In this document: positions 20,533-30,231 of the stretch, in pieces
Position numbering within the stretch: position 1 is the stretch's first letter
Layout of the letters: each line of letters starts with the position of its first letter
Source of the DNA: Aeromonas sobria
GTDB lineage: Bacteria > Pseudomonadota > Gammaproteobacteria > Enterobacterales > Aeromonadaceae
Direction of reading: 5' to 3'
Assembly: GCF_000820145.1 (NCBI RefSeq)
Contig: NZ_CDBW01000013.1
Span: 62,001-126,000 of the forward strand
Length of the DNA stretch: 64,000 nt
Program-made: the position numbers and the translations under genes
Notes under the pieces: model-generated
Seen by the model: only the letters and a program-made list of their open reading frames with translations
Database searches by the model: none
What the model was told of the DNA's origin: nothing

Positions 20533-21746
20533 TTGAATGTAACCCTCTCCGGCAGCGGCTTGGTGCTTTCGTTCTTGCTATAGAAGAACAGCAGGACAAA
20601 GAACCCGAAATAACCCAAGGTACAAATTTGGGCAATCAGCGTCAGCGTCGGCGTCGACGGCAGCACCCCGAGGATCCCCAGAATCACGAAGCAAACCACA
20701 AACTGGGCGATGTTCAGCTTGTGCAGCTTGCTGCGATAACGCACCGAACGCACCTTGCAGCGATCCAGCCAAGGCAGTAAAAACAGCACCACAATGGAAA
20801 GTCCCATCATGACGACACCCAGCAATTTGTCCGGTACCGCCCGCAAAATGGCGTAGAACGGCGTGAAGTACCACACAGGCGCTATATGCGCCGGGGTCTT
20901 CAGCCCATTTGCCACTTCAAAGTTAGGCTTCTCGAGGAAGTAGCCCCACATATCCGGCTTGAAGAAGATAACGGCGCAGAACAAGAACAGGAAACCTGCC
21001 ACGCCAATCATGTCCTTCACCGTGAAGTAAGGGTGGAATGCCACCGCATCCAACGGCCAGCCTTTTTCATCCTTATGCTTCTTGATGTCGATGCCATCCG
21101 GGTTGTTGGAACCCACCTCATGCAGCGCCAGAATATGCATGGCAACCAGCATCACCAACACCAGCGGCAACGCGATGACGTGCAGCGCAAAGAAGCGGTT
21201 CAGGGTCGCACCAGAAATGACATAGTCACCACGGATCCACAGGGTCAGATCGTCACCAATGACCGGAATGGCACCAAACAACGAGATGATGACCTGGGCA
21301 CCCCAGAAGGACATTTGTCCCCAAGGCAGCAGATAGCCCATGAAGGCTTCCGCCATCAGCACCAGAAAGATCAGCATGCCGAAGATCCACAGCAGTTCAC
21401 GGGGCTTCTGATATGAGCCATAAATCATGCCGCGAAACATGTGCATGTAAACCACAACAAAGAAGGCAGAAGCACCGGTGGAGTGCATATACCGCAACAG
21501 CCAACCGTACTCCACATCCCGCATGATGTACTCAACCGAAGCAAATGCGCCTTCGGCGGAGGGGTTGTAGTTCATGGTCAGCCAGATGCCGGTGATGATC
21601 TGGTTGACCAGCACCAACATCGCCAGAGAGCCAAAAAAGTACCAGAAGTTCAGGTTTTTCGGTGCCGGGTACTTGGCCATGTGGTCGTTGTACATGGCAG
21701 TGAGCGGGAAGCGGTAGTCGATCCAGCCCATCAGTTTACTCAACAT
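20529..21746 (-). CDS. petB: Ubiquinol-cytochrome c reductase, cytochrome b
   Basis: Cytochrome b is the quinone-binding membrane core of the bc1 complex. The 405-residue product has the paired histidines that hold the two b haems (in YMHSTGASAFF and HVIALPLVLVMLVAMHI) and the QWSFWGA-type Qo region GQMSFWGAQVIISLFGAIPVIG. About eight or nine membrane segments are visible. It starts 2 bases after the petA stop codon. Confidence 0.97.
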   Translation of the reverse strand: MLSKLMGWIDYRFPLTAMYNDHMAKYPAPKNLNFWYFFGSLAMLVLVNQIITGIWLTMNYNPSAEGAFASVEYIMRDVEYGWLLRYMHSTGASAFFVVVYMHMFRGMIYGSYQKPRELLWIFGMLIFLVLMAEAFMGYLLPWGQMSFWGAQVIISLFGAIPVIGDDLTLWIRGDYVISGATLNRFFALHVIALPLVLVMLVAMHILALHEVGSNNPDGIDIKKHKDEKGWPLDAVAFHPYFTVKDMIGVAGFLFLFCAVIFFKPDMWGYFLEKPNFEVANGLKTPAHIAPVWYFTPFYAILRAVPDKLLGVVMMGLSIVVLFLLPWLDRCKVRSVRYRSKLHKLNIAQFVVCFVILGILGVLPSTPTLTLIAQICTLGYFGFFVLLFFYSKNESTKPLPERVTFK

Positions 21747-21748
21747 GG

Positions 21749-22339
21749 TCAGGCCTCCTTGCCATCGGCACCGACCAGAATGGTGGTGTCGCTAAGATAT
21801 TGGTACGGTGGAATGACCAGGTTCAATGGTGCAGGCACCCCCTGGAACACACGACCAGCCATGTCGAATTTGGAGCCGTGGCACGGGCAGAAAAAGCCGG
21901 ATGTGACTCCCTGTACCTGCTCGCCAAAGTTATCCGGCAAATACGAGGGTGAACACCCCAGATGGGTGCAAATACCCACAGCGACAAAAATCTCGGGCTT
22001 GATGGATCGGTAGCCGTTATGGGCATAGTCAGGCTGCTGTGGCTCTTCAGATGAGGGATCCCGCAGCTTGTCATCATGCGCAGCCAAGGCATCCAGCGTC
22101 TGTTTGGTGCGTTTTACCACCCAGACAGGCTTGCCTCGCCACTCGACACGGATGAGCTGACCCGGTTCCAACTTGCTGATATCGACTTCAACCGGCGCAC
22201 CGGCTGCTTTGGCCTTGGCACTCGGATTCCATGATTTAATAAACGGCACTGCGGTAAACGCAGCTCCCACCCCGCCAACGGCAACCGTTGACCAGGTAAG
22301 AAATCTGCGGCGACCGGTATCAACTGGCGCATTGCTCAT
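21749..22339 (-). CDS. petA: Ubiquinol-cytochrome c reductase, Rieske iron-sulfur subunit
   Basis: The Rieske subunit takes the first electron from ubiquinol in complex III. The 196-residue product has a twin-arginine-type N-terminus (RRRFLTW) and a membrane anchor, and the two [2Fe-2S] ligand motifs CTHLGC and CPCHGS. It is the first gene of petABC. The presence of bc1 implies a cytochrome c-dependent respiratory branch in addition to quinol oxidases. Confidence 0.97.
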   Translation of the reverse strand: MSNAPVDTGRRRFLTWSTVAVGGVGAAFTAVPFIKSWNPSAKAKAAGAPVEVDISKLEPGQLIRVEWRGKPVWVVKRTKQTLDALAAHDDKLRDPSSEEPQQPDYAHNGYRSIKPEIFVAVGICTHLGCSPSYLPDNFGEQVQGVTSGFFCPCHGSKFDMAGRVFQGVPAPLNLVIPPYQYLSDTTILVGADGKEA

Positions 22340-22453
22340 CCAAAAACTCTCCCATGTGGACTCCGCACATTCTTATAGTGTCCCTGTTCCCCATTTTTCC
22401 TGTGACAACAGCGGCGGAAGCTGGATTTACAATCGCCACAGAAAACAGGGTAA

Positions 22454-22482
22454 ATTTTAAAGAAAATATAACAAGTTGACAA
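22454..22482 (-). promoter_or_regulatory. Predicted petABC promoter
   Basis: On the minus strand TTGTCA (22482-22477) and TAAAAT (22459-22454) are 17 bases apart. Transcription would start near 22447, leaving a leader of about 105 bases before petA. Confidence 0.6.
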
Positions 22483-22572
22483 GAAAGAGAGGTGGGCAAT
22501 GAAAACAATAAAGAAACAAATTTTTGTCTTTTGTGACGCGTGGTTAGCATTGATGTCGGTAATTTTACCAAT

Positions 22573-22603
22573 AAAAAAAGCCTGGCAATTGCCAGGCTTT
22601 TTT
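22573..22603 (-). terminator. Terminator after rpsI
   Basis: AAGCCTGGCAA and TTGCCAGGCTT form a perfect 11-bp inverted repeat flanked by A and T runs, so it can act on both strands. It lies just downstream of the rplM-rpsI operon and within the petA upstream region. Confidence 0.9.
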
Positions 22604-22634
22604 GACACTCGAAAGAGCGAGTACCAGCAGCGAA

Positions 22635-23027
22635 TTAACGCTTGGAGTACTGCGGACGCTTACGAGCTTTGTGCAGACCAACTTTCTTACGCTCAACCTT
22701 ACGGGCATCACGAGTAACAAAGCCAGCTTTACGCAGTTCGGCACGCAGGGTTTCGTCGTACTGCATCAGAGCACGAGTAATACCGTGGCGGATCGCACCA
22801 GCTTGACCAGAGATGCCGCCACCGTTAACGGTGATGTACAGATCCAGTTTCTCGGTCATCTCAACCAGTTCCAGCGGCTGACGAACTACCATGCGGGCAG
22901 TCGGACGGCCAAAGTATTGCTCCAGGGAGCGCTGGTTGATGATGATTTTACCGCTACCCGCTTTGATAAATACGCGAGCAGTGGAGCTTTTGCGACGGCC
23001 GGTACCGTAGTATTGATTTTCTGCCAT
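22635..23027 (-). CDS. rpsI: 30S ribosomal protein S9
   Basis: S9 sits in the 30S head, and its C-terminal tail contacts the P-site tRNA. The 130-residue protein has the standard [15 protein letters not shown] start, [15 protein letters not shown] and the basic tail [11 protein letters not shown]. It follows rplM after 15 bases, the usual L13-S9 operon. Confidence 0.98.
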   Translation of the reverse strand: MAENQYYGTGRRKSSTARVFIKAGSGKIIINQRSLEQYFGRPTARMVVRQPLELVEMTEKLDLYITVNGGGISGQAGAIRHGITRALMQYDETLRAELRKAGFVTRDARKVERKKVGLHKARKRPQYSKR

Positions 23028-23042
23028 GTTGCCAGTTCCCGA

Positions 23043-23471
23043 TTAGATATCCAGTACTTGAGGTTGCTGAGCAGCATGAGCATGCTCGGCGCCTGCGTAA
23101 ACTTTCAGTTTACGGAACATGGCACGGCCCAGAGGACCCTTCGGCAGCATACCTTTGATAGCAGCTTCGATTACCATTTCCGGCTTACGCTTGATCAGCT
23201 TGTCGAAGCTGATTGACTTGATACCACCCGGGAAACCGGAGTGAGAATGGTAGATTTTATCGGTAAATTTCTTACCGGTTACATGTACCTTCTCAGCGTT
23301 TACAACGATGATGTAATCACCGGTGTCAACGTGCGGAGTATATTCAGCTTTGTGCTTACCACGCAGACGAGAAGCGATCTCGGTTGCGATACGACCCAGA
23401 GTTTTACCCTCTGCGTCCACAATGTACCAGTCACGTTTTACGGTTTCTGGCTTGGCAACGAAAGTTTTCAT
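23043..23471 (-). CDS. rplM: 50S ribosomal protein L13
   Basis: L13 is an early assembly protein of the 50S subunit. The 142-residue product shows the typical [38 protein letters not shown] and [22 protein letters not shown] segments. Length is identical to E. coli. L13 is known to repress its own operon through the mRNA leader in E. coli; a leader of about 140 bases is predicted here. Confidence 0.98.
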   Translation of the reverse strand: MKTFVAKPETVKRDWYIVDAEGKTLGRIATEIASRLRGKHKAEYTPHVDTGDYIIVVNAEKVHVTGKKFTDKIYHSHSGFPGGIKSISFDKLIKRKPEMVIEAAIKGMLPKGPLGRAMFRKLKVYAGAEHAHAAQQPQVLDI

Positions 23472-23625
23472 TAAGTTAAACCCAATTACCTGTTACAGAC
23501 CCAATTGCTTATGGGGGCTCTCCCACAAACAACAAACGATGGCCTACCTGTACCCCTTCGAATACAAGTAAAGCTTAAAGTGTCGCTGTCTTATCGACAG
23601 CTGTAACGTGGGCCGGGCGATTATA
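23472..23625 (-). promoter_or_regulatory. rplM promoter and leader
   Basis: On the minus strand TATAAT (23625-23620) is followed by a GC-rich discriminator (CGCCCGGCCC), a feature of promoters under stringent control. The -35 is weak. The leader runs about 140 bases to rplM and contains a repeated AATTGGGT (once in CAATTGGGTCTG, once in GTAATTGGGTTTA) and a CCCATAAG-containing hairpin region, which could be the site of L13 autoregulation; that role is inferred. Confidence 0.5.
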
Positions 23626-23737
23626 AGTGAAGTTGCCTTAAATATCACCTGCTAATTTCACTGCCATGACACTAGCAAATCTCGCCCAGCCCTACCTGCC
23701 GCAGATGCCCATCCGACTGGCAGGCGCGGTATTGTGA

Positions 23738-24832
23738 CTAAGGAAGGTGCTCTCTGGCAAGGTATTCGTGCGATTGCATTTCCTGAAGCCGCGAAAGACA
23801 GCGTTTGAATTCGAAATTCAGCAGCCCTTCGCCGTAGAGTTCTGTCATAGGAACCGCCGCCGATATGATGAGTTTTACGCGCCGTTCGTAGAACTCGTCG
23901 ACCATAGCAATAAAGCGGCGGGCCGCGTCATCCGTGCCATTTCCCATTGGCTGCACATTGGCCAGCAGGACGGTATGACACAGTCTGGCCAGTTCGATAT
24001 AGTCGTTCTGGGAACGGGGAGAACAACAAAGTTGCTCGAACTCCATGTAGATCACCCCTTCCCCCATCCCCAGTGACGTCAACTGACGATGATTGATCTC
24101 AACGCCCCCCTCGCGGGCTTCGGTTCCACCGGTTAATTGCTGAAAATAGTGATCAAGATTGCTTTTCGCCCGCACATCCAGCGGATAGTGATAAATCTCG
24201 GCCTGCTCCAGCGTGCGCAAGCGATAATCGACGCCACCATCCACGTTAAGTATCTCGCAATGGCGCTCGATAAGCGCGATCGCCGGCAGAAAACGGGCTC
24301 GCTGCAGCCCGTTGCGATAGAGATCCTGCGGCGGAATATTTGACGTGGCAACCAGCACCACACCGTGGCCAAACAGCTCCTGAAAAAGGGTGCCAAGCAA
24401 CATGGCATCGGTGATGTCGGAGACAAAAAATTCGTCGAAACAGATGATGTCTGTCTCACTGGCAAGCTTGCTGGCAACCAGTTTGAGCGGATCAGGTTGG
24501 CCGCTCAACCCCTGCAGTTCATCATGGATCCGGTGCATGAAACGGTGGAAATGGCTGCGCATCTTGCGCGTCCCCGGCAAGCTATCGAAAAAAGTATCCA
24601 TCAACCAGGTCTTGCCTCTGCCCACTCCACCCCACATATAGATACCAAGGACAGGCTCCGGTGGCGTGGGCTTTTGGAACCAGCCAAACAGCCCCCGGGA
24701 TCTGGTCGGAGTCGGGCTCCGCTGCAAATCCTGATACAGTCGCTCCAGCCTGCTGATCGCCATCCCCTGCGCGGGGTCGGCCACAAGGCCGGGGCGCAGC
24801 AGATCCTGCTGGTATTTTTCCTGCGGTGTCAT
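23738..24832 (-). CDS. zapE: Cell division protein ZapE (AFG1-like ATPase)
   Basis: ZapE is an AFG1-family P-loop ATPase that associates with the Z-ring under stress conditions in E. coli. The 364-residue product starts MTPQEKYQQDLLRPGLVADP, has Walker A GGVGRGKT, Walker B IICFDEF and a conserved ATSNIPP sensor-like segment. The frame opens 21 codons further upstream, but ATG 24832 matches the family start. It diverges from zapG, as in E. coli (yhcM-yhcB). Confidence 0.95.
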   Translation of the reverse strand: MTPQEKYQQDLLRPGLVADPAQGMAISRLERLYQDLQRSPTPTRSRGLFGWFQKPTPPEPVLGIYMWGGVGRGKTWLMDTFFDSLPGTRKMRSHFHRFMHRIHDELQGLSGQPDPLKLVASKLASETDIICFDEFFVSDITDAMLLGTLFQELFGHGVVLVATSNIPPQDLYRNGLQRARFLPAIALIERHCEILNVDGGVDYRLRTLEQAEIYHYPLDVRAKSNLDHYFQQLTGGTEAREGGVEINHRQLTSLGMGEGVIYMEFEQLCCSPRSQNDYIELARLCHTVLLANVQPMGNGTDDAARRFIAMVDEFYERRVKLIISAAVPMTELYGEGLLNFEFKRCLSRLQEMQSHEYLAREHLP

Positions 24833-24972
24833 CCCTGAACGCCTCTCCAAGTCCCTGAATAGAGGACAAAATGGTATCACGGCCTCAGGACGCACGGTAT
24901 AGTGCCATCAAGGCATGGCGGTTTTGCCAACCGCATAAACCCACACTGTTTTAGCTGTAACAAGGAGCATCT

Positions 24973-25353
24973 ATGAGTCTGTTAACTGGGATCCTGCTGG
25001 CTGTCGCAGCCTTGATTATCGGTATCATCCTCGGTCGTTTTTCGGTACGTAGCCGTGATGCCGGTCGCCTGGAACAGGAGCTGAAAAAGGCCCACAAGGA
25101 GCTCGAAAGTTACCAGGGCCAAATCAACACCCACTTCGCCGATAGCGCTGCGCTGATGGAGCAACTTGCCGAGCAATATCAGAGCCTCTATCGCCACATG
25201 GCAGAGCAGAGTAAATTCCTGGCCAAAGCACAGGAACCGCTATTTCGTGAGTCACTGGTAGAAGAAACTCCAGCAAAAGTGGTCGACGAGCCGAGTATTC
25301 CGCCCCGTGACTATGCGGGCGCCTCTTCCGGGCTGCTCAAACAACCAAACTAG
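24973..25353 (+). CDS. zapG: Z-ring associated protein ZapG (YhcB, DUF1043)
   Basis: A 126-residue inner-membrane protein of the YhcB/DUF1043 family, linked in E. coli to division and envelope synthesis. It has an N-terminal membrane segment (LTGILLAVAALIIGIILG), then a glutamate and lysine-rich coiled coil to about residue 90, then a less ordered tail. An AAGGAG site precedes the ATG. Its TAG stop is the first three bases of an 18-bp palindrome. Confidence 0.93.
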   Translation: MSLLTGILLAVAALIIGIILGRFSVRSRDAGRLEQELKKAHKELESYQGQINTHFADSAALMEQLAEQYQSLYRHMAEQSKFLAKAQEPLFRESLVEETPAKVVDEPSIPPRDYAGASSGLLKQPN

Positions 25354-25361
25354 TTCCTCGA

Positions 25362-25390
25362 GGAACTAATCGACTACTCCCGTGGTCTGA
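25362..25390 (+). promoter_or_regulatory. Candidate sigma-E promoter of degQ
   Basis: GGAACTA (25362-25368) and TCTGA (25386-25390) are 17 bases apart, close to the sigma-E consensus GGAACTT and TCnAA/TCTGA used by degP in E. coli. The predicted start near 25396 gives a leader of about 40 bases before degQ. The -35 half is inside the perfect palindrome TAGTTCCTCGAGGAACTA (25351-25368). Confidence 0.55.
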
Positions 25391-25434
25391 CCTTGACGAT
25401 TGCAACGCAACTTTTTCTGGGAGCTGTTTTTCAT

Positions 25435-26796
<1,362 letters not shown>

Positions 26797-26907
26797 CACT
26801 CTGGTTATTCGCCAAAACCCCTCCATCACCCGCGGCCTTCACCGCGGGTGATTTTTATCCATCGATAGTGTTATTCTCTGCCCGCTGCCTGTCCGGATGA
26901 GAATCAA

Positions 26908-28041
26908 ATGAAAATCCCCCCTTTAGTCAGTTACTTGGGCAAGTCGATCGGTTTTGGTTTGACCGTCGCTGCGCTGCTGTTGCTGCTGTTTCCCCATTTT
27001 CGCGGTGGTGCCCAACTGCCCGGCATCATCACCAATGCCCGTGAGTTAAGCTTCTCTTACGCCGCCCATCGGGCAGGTCCAGCCGTCGTTAACATCTATA
27101 CTCGCAGCTTTGCGCCCAATCAGGGTAATCAGGGAGAGCTGCGCCCACAGGGGCTGGGGTCCGGTGTCATCATGAACCAGCGCGGCTATGTGCTGACCAA
27201 CTACCACGTCATTGCCGATGCAGATCAGGTCATAGTGGCACTGCAAGATGGCCGGGTGTTCAGCGCCGAACTGGTCGGCACCGATCAGCTCACCGATCTC
27301 GCGGTGCTCTATATCGAGTCAGATAACCTGCCGGTGATCCCGCAAGACCCGGAAAGGCTTCCCGAGGTAGGAGATGTGGTGCTTGCCATCGGTAATCCCT
27401 ATAACGTCGGCCAGACCATTACCCAGGGCATCATCAGCGCCACCGGCCGTACCGGCCTCTCCAGCATGGGCCCAGACAGCAATGGCCGTCAGGATCTGCT
27501 GCAGACCGATGCTGCCATCAACGAGGGGAACTCGGGTGGGGCCCTAGTCAACGGCCGTGGCGATCTGGTGGGCATCAACACCGCCACCTATCACCTCAAC
27601 GGTAATCAGGAGAGCTATGGCATCAGCTTCGCCATCCCCTACCGGCTGGCAAAACGGATCATGGATGAACTGATCGCCAACGGCCGAGTGATCCGCGGTT
27701 ATCTCGGGGTCTCCAGCGTCGAAATCAATCCCATCGTCGCGCGGATGATGAACCTCGGCGACCTGCGCGGTCTGGTGGTTGAGAGTCTGGATCCCAACGG
27801 CCCGGCGGCCAAAGGTGGTCTGCAGCGAGGGGATGTGCTGCTCAAGATCGATGGAGAAGCCATCAACGGCGTGCGCAGTGCCATGGACAAGATTGTCGAA
27901 AGCCGCCCTGGCACCAAACTGACTATCTCGGTATTCCGCTCCGGCAAGCCACTGGAGGTTGTGGTCACCATAGAAGAAGACCTGCGCTATCAGCAAAAGC
28001 TACAAAATAAAACAGCCCCGAGTGGGGCGACCGCCAGCTGA
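26908..28041 (+). CDS. degS: Envelope stress sensor protease DegS
   Basis: DegS is an inner-membrane-anchored protease that cuts RseA when unassembled porin C-termini bind its PDZ domain, releasing sigma-E. The 377-residue product has an uncleaved N-terminal anchor (about residues 10-30), a protease domain with H100 (TNYHVIAD), D130 (LTDLAVL) and S209 (GNSGGALV), and one PDZ domain (about 255-350). It lies 110 bases after degQ. Confidence 0.96.
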   Translation: MKIPPLVSYLGKSIGFGLTVAALLLLLFPHFRGGAQLPGIITNARELSFSYAAHRAGPAVVNIYTRSFAPNQGNQGELRPQGLGSGVIMNQRGYVLTNYHVIADADQVIVALQDGRVFSAELVGTDQLTDLAVLYIESDNLPVIPQDPERLPEVGDVVLAIGNPYNVGQTITQGIISATGRTGLSSMGPDSNGRQDLLQTDAAINEGNSGGALVNGRGDLVGINTATYHLNGNQESYGISFAIPYRLAKRIMDELIANGRVIRGYLGVSSVEINPIVARMMNLGDLRGLVVESLDPNGPAAKGGLQRGDVLLKIDGEAINGVRSAMDKIVESRPGTKLTISVFRSGKPLEVVVTIEEDLRYQQKLQNKTAPSGATAS

Positions 28042-28063
28042 TATTACCGCTCCACTCACCCTC

Positions 28064-28092
28064 ACCAGGGCGGGCTACCGCCCTTGGTCCTT
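28064..28092 (+). terminator. Possible terminator after degS
   Basis: ACCAGGGCGG and CCGCCCTTGGT form a GC-rich stem with a GCTA loop and one bulge, followed by CCTTTTG. The T run is short. The 200 bases that follow, up to the tRNA terminator, show nothing I can name. Confidence 0.6.
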
Positions 28093-28267
28093 TTGCCTCT
28101 CCCTCATCCCGTGCAACACCGCGCATCAATCATTACCCGGCAGCACCACTGCAGGGACTGGAATTTGAACAAAAGGGAGATGTAAGCCAGCGTCAGGTGA
28201 ATATCACCTCCATACACCCATGCCAACCTGCTCATCGAGAAACCTGCTGCCACAGGAGCACAGAAAA

Positions 28268-28299
28268 ACAAAAGGCCATCCGCTAGGATGGCCTTTTGT
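28268..28299 (-). terminator. Terminator after tRNA-Leu
   Basis: ACAAAAGGCCATCC and GGATGGCCTTTTGT form a 14-bp perfect stem with a 4-base loop. On the minus strand it is followed by five T residues, just downstream of the tRNA. Confidence 0.9.
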
Positions 28300-28311
28300 C
28301 ATTGAATTTGA

Positions 28312-28397
28312 TGGTGCCCGGGGTCGGACTCGAACCGACACGATTATTCATCGGCGGATTTTGAATCCGCTGCGTCTACCGATTTCGCCACCCGGGC
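28312..28397 (-). tRNA. tRNA-Leu (anticodon CAA)
   Basis: The minus strand folds as an 86-base type II tRNA with CCA encoded. The acceptor arm is GCCCGGG paired with CCCGGGC, the anticodon stem-loop is GCGGA-TTCAAAA-TCCGC with anticodon CAA, a long variable arm follows, and the T arm contains GTTCGAGTCC. It reads UUG codons. It stands alone with its own terminator. Confidence 0.97.
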
Positions 28398-28540
28398 AAC
28401 TGCGAGGGATTATACAAATGGAGCGATGCCATGCAAGGGGTTTTTCTATTGAACACGCTCGTTTGCTCATTTATTCAACGCCTTGCCGATACGGGGCCAG
28501 TTACATAGAATGCCGCCATCATCTTAATGGAATAAAAACG

Positions 28541-29068
28541 ATGGCCAAGCCTAAACAAGTCCAACAAAAATCCCCCACACTCCCCCGATACCCGTCGGCC
28601 ACTCTGCTGCGACGAATTGGTGCGCTGATCTATGATGCGCTGGTCGTGACCTCCCTGCTCATCATCGCCGGTTTTATCGGGATGGCAGTGGCAAAACTGC
28701 TGCTGGTCAGCGGTATGGCCAGCGTCCCGGCGGGCGAAGATACGGTCTGGTTGCTGACCCGCCACCCCCTGAGCCTGATCTATACCCTGTGGCTCGCCTT
28801 TGTTGTCTGCGGTTTCTACACCTGGTTCTGGACCCGCGCTGGCCAGACCATCGGTATGCGCGCCTGGCGCCTGCGTATTCAGAACGAGGATGGCAGCCAT
28901 ATCCGTGTCACCCAGGCGCTGATCCGCCTCGCCACCGCCGCCTTTGGGCTGGGCAACCTGATGTGCCTGTTCAACCGCAAGCAACCACGCGCCTTCCAGG
29001 ATATCTGGGCCGAGTGCGAGGTCATTGTGTTGAGCAAGCAAGAGAATCTGGAGCTGCTAAACAAGTAA
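28541..29068 (+). CDS. RDD family membrane protein
   Basis: A 175-residue protein of the RDD family, whose members are multi-span membrane proteins of mostly unknown function. The N-terminal RRIGALIYDALVVTSLLIIAG carries the R and D positions that name the family; further hydrophobic segments lie at about 55-70 and 82-105, and the conserved GQTIGMRAWRLRIQ stretch follows. The open frame extends far upstream across the tRNA region, but ATG 28541 (MAKPKQVQQKSP) gives the usual layout. It stands between tRNA-Leu and convergent lptG. Confidence 0.85.
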   Translation: MAKPKQVQQKSPTLPRYPSATLLRRIGALIYDALVVTSLLIIAGFIGMAVAKLLLVSGMASVPAGEDTVWLLTRHPLSLIYTLWLAFVVCGFYTWFWTRAGQTIGMRAWRLRIQNEDGSHIRVTQALIRLATAAFGLGNLMCLFNRKQPRAFQDIWAECEVIVLSKQENLELLNK

Positions 29069-29089
29069 TTCCGAAGCAATGTAGCAACG

Positions 29090-29118
29090 AAAGAGGGCAC
29101 CAAAAGGTGCCCTCTTTG
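29090..29118. terminator. Bidirectional terminator between RDD gene and lptG
   Basis: AAAGAGGGCACC and GGTGCCCTCTTT form a 12-bp perfect stem with an AAAA loop. It serves the convergent genes on both sides. Confidence 0.88.
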
Positions 29119-29135
29119 CATGGTCGCGCCACGGC

Positions 29136-30206
29136 TTACTGCTTGCGACTGAGAATGTAGAAAGAGATACCGCCAAACAGCAGGCTGGGGGCGACGGCAG
29201 CCAGGATCGGCGGCACCGCGTAGACCAGACTGACGGGACCAAATACCCGATCGCTGACATAGACGGCGAAGCCGGTCATGATCCCCATCAGCATCCGCGC
29301 GCCCATGCTCACCGAGCGCAACGGGCCGAAGATGAACGAGGAGGCCAGCAGGATCATCGCCACCACCGAGAGCGGTGACAGCAGCTTGCGCCACATCTCC
29401 AGCTTGTAACGACCGGCATCTTGCTTGTTGGCGTCCAGATAACCTATGTAATCACGCAGACCTGAGACCGAGAGATTTTCAGGATCGATACTCACCACCC
29501 CCAGCTGTTTGGGGGTCAGCTCGGAGTTCCACTCCATCTGGGCATGCTGCTCGCTGTTGATCTGCGCAGGGTCGTCGAAGCGAGTGACCTGAGTCTGTTT
29601 GAGCAACCAGTGGTGCTGGTCAAACACCCCTTCTTGCGCCTGTACCACATCGATCAACTTGCGCTCGGGGGTAAAGCGATAGAGGGTGATGCCGGTCAGA
29701 GCACCATCATTGCGCACCCCGTTGATATTGACGAAGTTGTTGCCATCGCGGGCCCACACCCCGTAGGCGGAGACCGTCAATCGCCCCTCGGAGATAGCAC
29801 CGGCACGGATATCATCCGCCATCCGCTTGGCGATAGGGGCCACGTACTCACCCATCAGCCCCACCAGCAGCATCAGCGGAATGGCGGTCTTGAGCGCGGC
29901 CATCACGATACTGATCTTGGAGCGGCCCGCAGCCTGCATCACTACCAGCTCGGAGCTGGTCGCCAGCTGGCCTAAACCGATCAGGCCGCCAAGCAGCGCC
30001 GCCAGCGGGAAGAACAGCACCGCCTCCTTGGGCATGGAGAGCAGCACATAGTAGAGGGCATTGATCATGTCATAGTTGCCATCACCGACCGACTTGAGCT
30101 GCTCCACATACTTGATGAGCGCAGCCAGGCCAACCAGGGTGATTTCGCACAGCAGGATCGACATGAAAATGACCCTACCGATATATCTGTCGAGAATGCC
30201 AAACAT
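29136..30206 (-). CDS. lptG: LPS export system permease LptG
   Basis: LptG pairs with LptF in the inner-membrane LptB2FGC complex that extracts lipopolysaccharide for transport to the cell surface. The 356-residue product has three N-terminal membrane segments, a periplasmic beta-jellyroll domain (about 135-265) and three C-terminal segments, the standard LptF/G layout. The LATSSELVVMQAAGRSK stretch is the coupling-helix region that contacts LptB. It starts 25 bases after lptF. Confidence 0.96.
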   Translation of the reverse strand: MFGILDRYIGRVIFMSILLCEITLVGLAALIKYVEQLKSVGDGNYDMINALYYVLLSMPKEAVLFFPLAALLGGLIGLGQLATSSELVVMQAAGRSKISIVMAALKTAIPLMLLVGLMGEYVAPIAKRMADDIRAGAISEGRLTVSAYGVWARDGNNFVNINGVRNDGALTGITLYRFTPERKLIDVVQAQEGVFDQHHWLLKQTQVTRFDDPAQINSEQHAQMEWNSELTPKQLGVVSIDPENLSVSGLRDYIGYLDANKQDAGRYKLEMWRKLLSPLSVVAMILLASSFIFGPLRSVSMGARMLMGIMTGFAVYVSDRVFGPVSLVYAVPPILAAVAPSLLFGGISFYILSRKQ

Positions 30207-30231
30207 CAGCAGAAGTTCCTATGTTGCAGCA

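Noticed and set aside
22499..22717. A 72-codon plus-strand frame with a GAGG site before the ATG, between petA and rpsI
   Set aside because: It reads through the rpsI terminator and into the antisense of rpsI, and the protein looks random. A short regulatory peptide cannot be fully excluded, but nothing supports it.
28220..28540. Upstream extension of the RDD gene across the tRNA
   Set aside because: Those codons overlie the antisense of tRNA-Leu and its terminator. ATG 28541 gives a normal RDD protein.
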